This document shows positions 31,974 to 40,140 of a DNA stretch of 41,024 bases, one piece after another. The stretch comes from Planctomycetota bacterium (GTDB taxonomy: Bacteria > Planctomycetota > PLA2), in contig JAJFFF010000045.1 in NCBI GenBank assembly GCA_021776785.1, forward strand, positions 1-41,024. The letters run 5' to 3'. The position numbers and the translations under genes were made by a program. Each line of letters begins with the position of its first letter. Positions within the stretch are counted from its first letter, which is position 1. The notes below the pieces were generated by a model that was given only the letters and a program-made list of their open reading frames with translations, was not told the DNA's origin and ran no database searches.

Positions 31974-32720
31974 ATGGACAAAGTGCTGTCTGTGCAGGGA
32001 ATGACCTGCGACGCGTGTGCCGCGAAGGTGACCGCGGCCCTGGAGTCCGTGCCCGGAGTCCGTTCCGCTGACGTTTCGCAAAAAACGGGGCGGGCTGTTG
32101 TACGCGTTGATTCCAACGTCGCGGACGAGGTCCTTTTTAAGGCCGCGTCGGTCGGCGGGAAGTACGTTGTCTCCCACGCCAAAGAGGGGGGCGACAGGAC
32201 GGCCATGCCGAACGAGTCCGAGGCGGCGACTTCGGAAACTCCGGAAAGTCTCTACCCGCTTTTTTTGATCGTTGGATTCATTGCGGGCACGGTGGGTCTT
32301 GTCGCGATGCAAAGCGGCCACTGGGATACGTCGGTCGTCATGCGGCACTTCATGGCCGGGTTTTTTTTGGTCTTTTCGTTCTTTAAGTTTCTCGATCTTC
32401 GCGGCTTTGCGGACGCGTACGGAGGCTATGACTTGGTGGCGCGTGCGTTGCCCGGGTGGGCTTGGGCTTACCCGTTTGTTGAGTTGGGTCTCGGCGTGGC
32501 ATACCTGCTCGCGCTGGCTCCGCTCCTGGTGAACGGCGTCACGCTTGTGCTCATGCTGATCGGCGCTGCCGGCGTGTTGAAGGCGTTGCTCCACAAGCGC
32601 GCGATTCGATGCGCGTGCCTCGGCACAGCACTCAACCTACCGATGACCAAAGTGACGCTCGTGGAGGACCTCACCATGGCCGCGATGGCGGCCGCGATGC
32701 TCATCTCGCACGGCATGTGA
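31974..32720 (+). CDS. HMA metal-binding domain fused to a MauE/DoxX-like membrane protein
   Basis: A 248-residue fusion. Residues 1-65 are a heavy-metal-associated domain with GMTCDACAAKV (Cys12 and Cys15 bind Cu(I) or another soft metal). A hydrophilic linker (EGGDRTAMPNESEAAT) leads to a four-span MauE/DoxX-type membrane domain (about 92-248): PLFLIVGFIAGTVGLVAM, MRHFMAGFFLVFSFFKFLDL, YPFVELGLGVAYLLALAPLL and a last span, with the pair CACLG between spans and a conserved NLPMTKVTLVEDL. MauE-like proteins take part in disulfide handling, so a metal-thiol redox or metal-transfer role is plausible. It lies in the segment replacing the middle of a family B copy. Confidence 0.8.
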   Translation: MDKVLSVQGMTCDACAAKVTAALESVPGVRSADVSQKTGRAVVRVDSNVADEVLFKAASVGGKYVVSHAKEGGDRTAMPNESEAATSETPESLYPLFLIVGFIAGTVGLVAMQSGHWDTSVVMRHFMAGFFLVFSFFKFLDLRGFADAYGGYDLVARALPGWAWAYPFVELGLGVAYLLALAPLLVNGVTLVLMLIGAAGVLKALLHKRAIRCACLGTALNLPMTKVTLVEDLTMAAMAAAMLISHGM

Positions 32721-32931
32721 GCGAGCTGGTGTCAAAACGCGTTCGCGAGCTTCGCTGTGTAGCGCTGTCGTCGCGCCACCCAAACGGACAGGGCGGCGCC
32801 GAGACCCGCGGTTCTAAAACCGCCGTCATCGAGACGACGAGACCAAGAAGGGCAACGCCGATGCCGACGATGATCCAAGTGTGGAGCCCGGACCACGCGA
32901 TGCCTTTCGGACTTGCCGGTTTCATGTTCAT
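32701..32931 (-). pseudogene. 5' fragment of a family B gene
   Basis: The first 40 codons match B1 at about 34 of 40 residues (MNMKPASPKGIAWSGLHTW, then the membrane span IIVGIGVALLGLVVSMTAVLE). The similarity stops abruptly and the frame ends at a TGA after 76 residues of unrelated sequence. It overlaps the end of the HMA-MauE gene by 20 bp on the other strand. The missing C-terminus is probably the fragment at 31173-31320. Confidence 0.7.
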
Positions 32932-33062
32932 ACTCGACTCCGGGGCAGGCGTGGGCGCACAACGATTGTACGGCGCTTTGGAATCGGGGCGGCGGTCGCT
33001 AGGTATGCATTTCTGCGAAGCGTCACTTGATTGGAACCGCGCCACGACCCTGGCGCGATTGA
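32811..33062. repeat. Copy 2 of the ~250-bp direct repeat
   Basis: The second copy of the repeat at 30261-30514, offset by about 2550 bp, including the upstream non-coding part of family B. Good evidence for a recent tandem duplication. Confidence 0.8.
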
Positions 33063-33086
33063 ATGCGCGCGGCGGTCGTACGAAAA

Positions 33087-33659
33087 TCAGAACGTATTCC
33101 CGTAGGAGTTCGTTCGGCGCTGCAGGCGCGACGCCCAGTCGGACAGCGTGGCGCCGAGAACGACCACGCCGCATAGTGCACCGGCAAGAAAGCACATCGG
33201 CGTAATCGACCATTGTCTCGTGGTGGGAAACACGGCGTAGGACAAGCTGTGCGAGAAGGTACCGAACCCAAAGACTGTCAAGGTCGCCAGTAGGGCGAGC
33301 GCGAGTGCGAACAGAGTCGGAACCGATAGGAGGAAGGATCTCGGCGCGATAAGGGCGCCAAACGCGCCAAGGGCCGCAGCGATGCAAGCAAGCTGCAAGG
33401 CGAGCGTCTGCACCGCGAGGGAGGGTCCAACCCGGAATTGCCTCTTATGGCGGAGCGGCCCGTCGTTGTGTTCAAGATGAACGTAGTTGCAAAAGTAGGT
33501 GGCGGATCGAGGTCCAGCCACGGTTGTGTACAGAGCACTGTTGTAGATTAGAAGAACCGTGATCGCTAACAGCGCGGCGAGCACGCGGATCCCCATACGA
33601 GTTGCGCTCAGCGCTCCGATTCGAGCAAGTAGGCGGGAACGTGGCTCGGAAGAACTCAT
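33087..33659 (-). CDS. Family A membrane protein, copy A3 (divergent, unknown)
   Basis: A 190-residue, more divergent paralogue. It keeps MGIRVLAALLAITVLLIY before and in span 1, an external loop with TYFCNYVHLEHND, three later hydrophobic segments (LACIAAALGAFGALIA; VPTLFALALALLATLTVFGFG; MCFLAGALCGVVVLGATL) and a basic tail ending in Phe. The RSIWxSRARPR motif has changed to SDWASRLQRR. ATG at 33659 is preferred; an ATG 12 bases upstream is possible. It starts 37 bp after copy A4, so the two may be co-transcribed. Confidence 0.65.
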   Translation of the reverse strand: MSSSEPRSRLLARIGALSATRMGIRVLAALLAITVLLIYNSALYTTVAGPRSATYFCNYVHLEHNDGPLRHKRQFRVGPSLAVQTLALQLACIAAALGAFGALIAPRSFLLSVPTLFALALALLATLTVFGFGTFSHSLSYAVFPTTRQWSITPMCFLAGALCGVVVLGATLSDWASRLQRRTNSYGNTF

Positions 33660-33696
33660 GAACGCGCCCATGCTAGCCCGGTTGGCACATCGCGAA

Positions 33697-34281
33697 CTAG
33701 AACAGTTGTTCAAGGTTGCGCGGCCGCGCGCGTGATCTCCAGATACTCCAGAGTGTGGACGCGGAGGCCACGCAGACGAGCACGCAAAGTGCGGCGGCCA
33801 AGACGAGCGCCTGTGTGACCGCCCAGTCGTCGCTGGGGGCCCGGGATGGGGCGCTAAGCCACAACTGATGCAACGTGACGCCGAGCATGACCGCGTGGAA
33901 GAGCAAGCTCGCAGCAACGCCAAGCATGCACGTTGCAAAAAAGAGGGCTGATCTCGGAACGACCAACGCGATAGCCGAGAGGACGAAGGCTACGAGGCCG
34001 AAGGATCCGATGGCGTTGCCCCGCTTTTCAAGTCCGGATTCGTCGGCGCCAGAGGCGATCCGCTCCCATGCGTACGCCTGGTCCCACCGGCTATCGCCGT
34101 CGTCGATGGTGACATAGTTGCAGTGGTACTCGAAGGAGCGGGAATCATGCTGCAGGGTGTAGAGCGTGCACCGAAACAACACAAACGTAACGACGATCAA
34201 GAGCCCAGCAACCACGCGAATGCCGGCGCGAGAGGCGAGCGGCTGACTCCATCGAGGACGGGTCCCGGTGCGTTCGTTCAC
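33697..34281 (-). CDS. Family A membrane protein, copy A4 (unknown)
   Basis: A 194-residue paralogue with SRAGIRVVAGLLIVVTFVLF as span 1, a longer external loop (FEYHCNYVTIDDGDSRWDQ), spans near FGLVAFVLSAIALVV, ALFFATCMLGVAASLLFHAV and LVLAAALCVLVCVASASTLW, and the family tail WSIWRSRARPRNLEQLF. The predicted start is GTG at 34281. Upstream, the same frame continues through a remnant reading AANTQSDPSVLNCYVNE, the family B end motif, so the 5' end may be a recombination scar and the true start is uncertain. Confidence 0.65.
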   Translation of the reverse strand: MNERTGTRPRWSQPLASRAGIRVVAGLLIVVTFVLFRCTLYTLQHDSRSFEYHCNYVTIDDGDSRWDQAYAWERIASGADESGLEKRGNAIGSFGLVAFVLSAIALVVPRSALFFATCMLGVAASLLFHAVMLGVTLHQLWLSAPSRAPSDDWAVTQALVLAAALCVLVCVASASTLWSIWRSRARPRNLEQLF

Positions 34282-34341
34282 GTAGCAGTTGAGTACCGAT
34301 GGATCGCTTTGCGTATTCGCGGCAGGAATGGAGCCAGCTCG

Positions 34342-34482
34342 TTACTCGTCCAACCCACGCACCCAAACATCACCGAACGGCGGCGCTGCGTAGCACTCGA
34401 GTGCCGAAAACACCGATTTGGGTACGAGCATCGTGGGGGACCCGCCCGATCTGGTGCCAAGCTCGACTGAATGCGCTTGCAT
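34342..34482 (-). pseudogene. 3' fragment of a family B gene
   Basis: An open frame of 46 residues contains VPKSVFSALECYA, the C-terminal signature of family B, but no membrane span. Similarity to B1 outside the signature is weak. It lies between the helicase stop and copy A4, with a further remnant of the signature (SDPSVLNCYV) at 34282-34330. The remainder of 34282-34547 shows nothing else. Confidence 0.5.
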
Positions 34483-34547
34483 GCGGACCTCGTTCCGGAT
34501 CAACTGGAAACGGCGCTTGGATGTGGTGGAGTGGATTCGGCGGGGTC

Positions 34548-37500
34548 TTACAGCAGGCGGTAGCGACCGTCACGTAGCTCAAGTTTGCGATCGACGAGTG
34601 CCCGAATCGAATCGCCTACCACCTGGGCAAGCCCCGCGCTCGTTGACTTGAAGCCCAGCGAGCGGGCAACCTCTCGAACCAATTCGTCGTGTTGGAGCGC
34701 GACGTGCAGTTCGACAATGTTCAGGACGGCGAGCTCAAGTTCGGACCTCGGAAGATTTTCAGGTCGTCGGACCTCTGAGGGGCCGTTGGATCGATCTCGG
34801 ACTCGATGTTCCGGGTTCGTCCGGACCTCGAAGAATCCGTCGCCCACGTCTCGAATGCGGCCTTCCTGCACCGCACGTTCGAGGGCGCTAAGCGTAGCCT
34901 TCAAGATCCGGTCGCCGGTTCGACGCAGGCCCCACAACGTGGTCACGCGCCTTGCGACGACCTCGCCGCGAATCGGGCCTTCGATTTTCACGACCCGCTC
35001 GACGACCGGCAAGAGTCGAGAAATTGGTAGTTCATGGATGGGCTGTTCGAACGGGATCGCAAAGTCAGCGACTTCGTACTCCACGATCGCGAAGCTGTCA
35101 CCGGGTTCGTCGATGAGCTCTTCGATCGCCGTGAACGGCTCTCCGTGTTCGAACAGATCCGGTTCTTCACGCACGCGAGCCATCGACCGATCTGCTGCGG
35201 AGGGGTCGCTGTCACGCATCGCCGCGTCGATGGGATCTGAGTCCGCGGTTGTCTCGTCATCGTGGACCGGAAGCACGCCGCGTCTCGCACTCTCGATTGC
35301 GGCCAACGTCTTGCGCAATTGCTCCTTCCGCTGTTTGAACCAGTCGGTGCTCCATATCCGGTGGATGATCCAGCCGCGATCTTCAAGCACTTGTTGGCGC
35401 AATCGGTCTCGATCGCGGGCTGAGCGCGACGAGTGATACGCGGCTCCGTCGCATTCGATCCCGAGCAGATAGCGACCTGGCTTGTCCGGGTCGACGACGG
35501 CGAGGTCAATATAGAAGCCGGCTAACCCTACCTGCGGAACAACCTTGTATCCGTGAGCTTCGATCGCGTTGGAAACCTCCTGCTCAAACGGCGAATCATA
35601 CCCGTCGCCGGTGGGGGTCCCGACCGTGAACGTTCCGGATTCGGCGTATCCCAAGAACTCTTTCAGCGCCTTCGCGCCCTCGCTCCGCGCCCTGTTCAGA
35701 TCGATGTCGCCTTCCTTGAGCGAGCTAAAGACCTCGCAACGCTTTCGCGCCCGCGTGATCAGTACGTTTAGCCGCCGCTCGCCGCCATCATTGGACAGGG
35801 GGCCAAAGTTCATGGCGCAATATCCGCTTTCATCGGGGCCGTACCCGACTGAGATGAAGACTACGTCGCGTTCGTCGCCCTGGATGTTCTCGAGGTTCTT
35901 GACGAAGAACGAATCCTGCTTCGTGGTGGCGAAGAAACCTTTTACATCGAGTTCGTCGCGCCATAGTCGTTCCAATTCATTCAGAATGGCGTCGCGCTGA
36001 CTGACGGAAAACGTACCGATGCCAAGCGACTCGTCGGGATGGAGCCGAGCATGCGCAATCGCTTCCTGCGCGACCCTCCGGGCTTCGACGCGGTTGTCGG
36101 CACGCCCTCCGCGATCGAACACACCGTCTTCGACATAGTGGAATTTCAGACCCAGATTTGGGGACCGTGCGAACGGACTGGGGACGACGTAGAGCCGGTT
36201 CCCATAGAAATGTCGATTCGAAACGGCAATCAAAGACTGGTGCTGACTCCGATAGTGCCAGTTCAACATGCAATCCCTCATGCCCTGCGCGCTGCAGACA
36301 CCGAGGATGCTCTCCAAGTCGCTGACTGTCTCGACGCCTTCGTCTTCACCGCCAGCCGTGCGGCCGAAGAAACTCGTTGGGGGGAGTTGCTTCTCATCGC
36401 CGACGACAACAATTTGCTTCGTTCGAAGCACAGCGCCGAATGCATCGACAGGCTGCACCTGACTGGCTTCATCGATCAAGAGAAGGTCGAATTCGATGCG
36501 CCCGGGAGCTAGGTACTGCGCAACGGAGAGCGGGCTCATCATGAAGACCGGCTTGATCCGCTGAATGGCGGTCCCTGCCTGACTGATCAGCTTGCGAATT
36601 GGAAGATGTCGGCGCTTCTTCTTGATCTCGCGCCGGACGATTCCGAGTTCGCCAATGTTACCTTCGCCTTTCGGCAGTGACTTGTAGTGCGCCAACGCAA
36701 CTTCGACGCGAGCCAGTTCGATCCGCTTGCGGTCCATGCGGCGGAACTCCTCCACGACCTCGGCATGCGTACGACCGTCAAACAACGAAAGCTTGGGATG
36801 CCGGGTCATCGCCTCCCGCATCCAGGCTTCGAAGTACGCATATTCGAACTGGGCCTTCACGTCCTTAGGGTGTGCCCGTCCCTGGTAGAGCCGGTCCACC
36901 AGGTCGCTCAGGCCCAGGTCTCGAGCTTCGGAAACCGCCTGCCAAATCGGGGCCCACTCGGCTAACCGATGGACACCATCGTTCCAGCGGGCCGAACGTT
37001 CGGTAATCACTTCGATGGAGAGGTCCGCGGGCTCGGTTACGCCGAACGCCGCGTTGAGATCCAGGCTTACCGATTCGCGCACGCGCGCAAACGATTGAAT
37101 GAGCGCGGCCGCCCGGGGCGCCAACTCCGCGAGAGAATCAGCGAGCGCGTCGAACTTCTCGGTTGTGCTTAGGTCCGCCAGAATCGGACCGGGCCCGGCG
37201 ATCGTCACGACGGATTCGCTCCAACCAACGATCGCCGTCAGGGTGGCCCAATCTGAGTCCTTGCCGGTCCACAGGCTGCCGAACGCACGACGACCGAGGT
37301 CGTCGCTTTCCTTGATGCGGATCGCGAGCGCCTGGGCTGCGGTGAGGTCGTCGATCACCCGAACACGGGCGGCAACTTTTGCCGGGGGGTTCGCGGCCAT
37401 TTGCTCGAATTCGTCGCGTGCACGACGATAGGATCCTCGAAGCACGCGGAACAGAGATCGACCGAATCGCTGCAGATCGTGTCTCGTGTCGGACGGGTCC

Positions 37501-39335
37501 CATTCCCAGGCCTTTGCCCGGAATATATCGTCGAGAGAGTCTCTCAGAAGGGCGTACCGCGCTCCCGCGGCGGCGAGCTGTTTCAGCGGCTCAAGATCGC
37601 CCGTCCACACAGGGTCCGCCAGCGAGGATCGATCAAGTTGGGGTGCGCTCCTCAAGAACGGAGCGAGCTTTGCCAAGCGCGTTGCCTCATCCAGTGTCTT
37701 GGGGCCATTCGAGAGAGACTGGCGAACTCGATGGCGCGTCGTATCGAGCGCGCCAACCGTCACCTCCAATGCTTCGACTTGCGGAATGAGACGCTCTCGG
37801 TCCGTGGGGAGAACTACTTTGAGCTGCACGCCCCGCCACGGATGCTCGCCGAGAGGTCCGCTTTCTTTGAGCAGATCACCAAGCCTCCGGACAGTCCGTC
37901 GGCGCTGCTCAAACTCTTCCCGTGTCCATGTGAGTGCGCGGGCGAGCTCGAAGTCCGCCAGCGGCGTGTCTTGGCTCAGGTGCCGGACGATCTCACCGAG
38001 GATTCGGTAGCTCGTGAAGCCCGCCGGCTCGAGGGGCGTATGGAGAGAATCGGCGTGCGCGTTCAATGCCCTCCGCAGCTTGTGCAACTGATGGACTTGG
38101 CCCTCAAGGTCGCCGAGTTTTGGTGCACGCACTTCCAGTGCAGTCGCCAATTCATTAAGCACCGCTTTCTTATTCGCTTTGCGGCTGTGGAGCTCGAGGC
38201 ACATCTGACCCAAGCCGATTCCATCGAGCCGTGCCCGTACGACTTCCAACGCCGCCAGCTTCTCTGCCACAAACAGAACGGACTTGCCCTGCATGATGGC
38301 GGCCGCGATGAGATTGGTGATTGTCTGCGATTTGCCTGTTCCCGGAGGACCCTGAATCACGAGATTGCGTCCCGACTTGACCTCTTCGATAGCCTCGATC
38401 TGTGAGCTGTCAGCGTCCATGACATGAACCATGTCCACCGGAGAAAGATGCTCGTCGATGCGCCCCTCGTCCGGCCAGAGCGAATCCTCGCGCTCGAAGC
38501 CGGCACGTAGAAGCTTGCCCAAGACAGCGTGGCTTTCGAGTTCGGCGTCCGCCGGCCAACTCTCGACGTCCAGATCCCGATACATCAGGAATTTCGAGAA
38601 CGAAAAAAAGCTGAGCACCATGTCGTCGCCCAGTAGCTGCCACCTGGGCTTCCCCTCGATCGCCTTCTGCACTGCGTCAAAGTAGGCGGAGGGCACAAGG
38701 TCCTCGGTGTCGGGGATCTCCGGCAACTCAATCCCAAAATCCGCGTAGAGCCGCTCCTTGAGTGAGAGGTTGGTGGTGACATCTTCATCGCGTGCATCGA
38801 GATGAATTCGGCCGCCAGCACTACGGCGCGTAAGCGTGCAAGGCACGAGAACGAGCGGTGCATACCGAGCAACGTCGGAGTTTTCCGCCTCGTACCACTT
38901 CAAGAAACCTTGTGCGAGGTAGAGGATGTTGACGCCTTGTTCCTCCTCCGCGGTGCGGGCGTCATAGAACAGGCTGAGGAGCTTTCGTTGAAGCTTTGTG
39001 TCGATCAGCTCGGTCTGGAGTTTTGTGTCGGTGTGGCGGCGCGCGATGCCGCGTTCGTCTACGTCGACATCTTCATCGGGTTGACCGAGCAAGTTCTCGT
39101 CTGGCGCCGGGTCGGACTCGTCATCGTCAGAGTCCGGATCAGGTGCCGGTAGAAAACTCATCTGCTTTCCGCCGCGAACCAGGATCTGGAACACCTCGTC
39201 GCTAAGCTCATCGACAATTTCGAGCGCCTTGCCACGAGACTTGTGACGCGGCGTATTCAGGAGGCGATTACGCGCGGTCAGGTCCAGAAGGACCTTCCGC
39301 GCACGATCAAGATGATCTTTCAGCGGTTCCGTCAC
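34548..39335 (-). CDS. DUF4011-SF1 helicase-Vsr-like nuclease-DUF3320 protein (Hhe-like defence)
   Basis: A 1595-residue multidomain protein. In order: DUF4011 region (about 5-270; KVLLDLTARNRLLN is its hallmark), an SF1 helicase core with Walker A GPPGTGKS (329-336), LLIDEASQV (near 955), VVGDEKQLPPTSFF (near 980), WHYRSQHQ, NIQGDERDVVFISVGYG and VLITRARKR (near 1190), a PD-(D/E)XK/Vsr-like nuclease (about 1245-1345; SPFEQEV, GFYIDLAVVD, GIECDGAAYHSS, HRIWSTDWF), and a DUF3320 domain (about 1435-1500). A long insert separates the helicase halves. This order is what I recall for the Hhe single-gene antiviral defence protein. Motifs look intact. The start is GTG at 39335, with only a poorly placed AGGA upstream. 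Confidence 0.85.
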   Translation of the reverse strand: MTEPLKDHLDRARKVLLDLTARNRLLNTPRHKSRGKALEIVDELSDEVFQILVRGGKQMSFLPAPDPDSDDDESDPAPDENLLGQPDEDVDVDERGIARRHTDTKLQTELIDTKLQRKLLSLFYDARTAEEEQGVNILYLAQGFLKWYEAENSDVARYAPLVLVPCTLTRRSAGGRIHLDARDEDVTTNLSLKERLYADFGIELPEIPDTEDLVPSAYFDAVQKAIEGKPRWQLLGDDMVLSFFSFSKFLMYRDLDVESWPADAELESHAVLGKLLRAGFEREDSLWPDEGRIDEHLSPVDMVHVMDADSSQIEAIEEVKSGRNLVIQGPPGTGKSQTITNLIAAAIMQGKSVLFVAEKLAALEVVRARLDGIGLGQMCLELHSRKANKKAVLNELATALEVRAPKLGDLEGQVHQLHKLRRALNAHADSLHTPLEPAGFTSYRILGEIVRHLSQDTPLADFELARALTWTREEFEQRRRTVRRLGDLLKESGPLGEHPWRGVQLKVVLPTDRERLIPQVEALEVTVGALDTTRHRVRQSLSNGPKTLDEATRLAKLAPFLRSAPQLDRSSLADPVWTGDLEPLKQLAAAGARYALLRDSLDDIFRAKAWEWDPSDTRHDLQRFGRSLFRVLRGSYRRARDEFEQMAANPPAKVAARVRVIDDLTAAQALAIRIKESDDLGRRAFGSLWTGKDSDWATLTAIVGWSESVVTIAGPGPILADLSTTEKFDALADSLAELAPRAAALIQSFARVRESVSLDLNAAFGVTEPADLSIEVITERSARWNDGVHRLAEWAPIWQAVSEARDLGLSDLVDRLYQGRAHPKDVKAQFEYAYFEAWMREAMTRHPKLSLFDGRTHAEVVEEFRRMDRKRIELARVEVALAHYKSLPKGEGNIGELGIVRREIKKKRRHLPIRKLISQAGTAIQRIKPVFMMSPLSVAQYLAPGRIEFDLLLIDEASQVQPVDAFGAVLRTKQIVVVGDEKQLPPTSFFGRTAGGEDEGVETVSDLESILGVCSAQGMRDCMLNWHYRSQHQSLIAVSNRHFYGNRLYVVPSPFARSPNLGLKFHYVEDGVFDRGGRADNRVEARRVAQEAIAHARLHPDESLGIGTFSVSQRDAILNELERLWRDELDVKGFFATTKQDSFFVKNLENIQGDERDVVFISVGYGPDESGYCAMNFGPLSNDGGERRLNVLITRARKRCEVFSSLKEGDIDLNRARSEGAKALKEFLGYAESGTFTVGTPTGDGYDSPFEQEVSNAIEAHGYKVVPQVGLAGFYIDLAVVDPDKPGRYLLGIECDGAAYHSSRSARDRDRLRQQVLEDRGWIIHRIWSTDWFKQRKEQLRKTLAAIESARRGVLPVHDDETTADSDPIDAAMRDSDPSAADRSMARVREEPDLFEHGEPFTAIEELIDEPGDSFAIVEYEVADFAIPFEQPIHELPISRLLPVVERVVKIEGPIRGEVVARRVTTLWGLRRTGDRILKATLSALERAVQEGRIRDVGDGFFEVRTNPEHRVRDRSNGPSEVRRPENLPRSELELAVLNIVELHVALQHDELVREVARSLGFKSTSAGLAQVVGDSIRALVDRKLELRDGRYRLL

Positions 39336-40140
39336 TACTTGCCGTAGTTCCTAACCTGCTTCTTGTGGTGGCTCGGTGTCACGAGAATTGCTTTCCCCCT
39401 AGCGTTCCATCCGGCCTGTAGTCGCGGCCGGTACCAATCCGACAGTAAGAGTACCGCCGCATCGGCTTGCGAATCAACGCTTCGCTTCAAACCACGATCT
39501 AGGGCAGTCGCTCCCGGGTCGCGCCGGCACGGTTCTTCTGTCGCACACGAGCGGGCGCCGTCTACGGCAGTGCCCGTGGGAGCCAAATCGGTTGGCTGCG
39601 ACGGTCGGCGTTGATCGCTTCGCGCTCCAACGCCAACGAGGATCGGCCGGCTGAGCCATGCGGAATCGGGGTAGTGACTACCCTTCGTCCGCACGACCCA
39701 AAGCCGGTAGGCGTTCTCAGTACGCCTCAGATCACATTGGTCGGGGTGAGAAGATTCGAACTTCCGACCTCTTGACCCCCAGTGGTATGAGAGCGACCGC
39801 GCGACTTGGTCCTAAAGAACGTCTACGCGCCATCTTACACACGGAACCCACATTCTCGTGACTTCGCGTGGCGCAGTTGTAAGTCGTGTGTTTTCGCTGT
39901 CACCGCCGCCACTGTCGGTAGTTACCGAACGGTTGTTGACCGCTACATTCACAGATGGTGCCGAAACGGACGATGCCTTCATCGAGCAGTCCCCGCTTCT
40001 TCGCAGAGATCCGAAGGAACACTCGACGACTAGGAATCCGCGCCCTCGTGTGCCCACTTTCACTTGTTTCACAATAAATCAAGCCAGCTCCCGCAATTTC
40101 AAGGGTTGCGATTAGCCGTCGCTGGATTTCCAATGTTCAT
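39336..40140. other. Intergenic region containing a tRNA remnant
   Basis: About 800 bp with no convincing gene. A minus-strand frame (39335-39694) touches the helicase start but has no recognised domain. The only clear feature is the tRNA-Pro 3' fragment at 39738-39782. The region from 39783 to 40140 shows nothing else I can support and probably holds the promoter of the nuclease-like gene at 40141. Confidence 0.5.
39738..39782 (-). pseudogene. 3' half of a tRNA-Pro(GGG) gene, probable integration (att) scar
   Basis: On the minus strand the 45 bases run from the anticodon loop (CTGGGGG) through the 3' anticodon stem (TCAAG), variable loop, T-arm (GGAAG-TTCGAAT-CTTCT), acceptor strand CACCCCG, discriminator A and CCA. 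The 5' half is absent: the sequence before the anticodon loop does not supply CTTGA or a matching CGGGGTG. Integrases of genomic islands recombine in this part of a tRNA and leave such a fragment at the far end of the element. With this polarity the intact tRNA and the element would lie to the right of the fragment, beyond the window. Confidence 0.75.

Noticed and set aside
39335..39694. Minus-strand 119-codon frame ending at the helicase start
   Set aside because: The tail (LLLSDWYRPRLQAGW) looks somewhat protein-like and its TAG overlaps the helicase GTG, but there is no ribosome binding site, no domain and a compositionally odd first half. Not supported enough to list.
39783..39830. A D-arm-like string (GTGGTATGAGAGC) next to the tRNA remnant
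   Set aside because: Read on the plus strand it gives no 7-nt anticodon loop with U33 and no matching acceptor or T-arm, so it is not a second tRNA.
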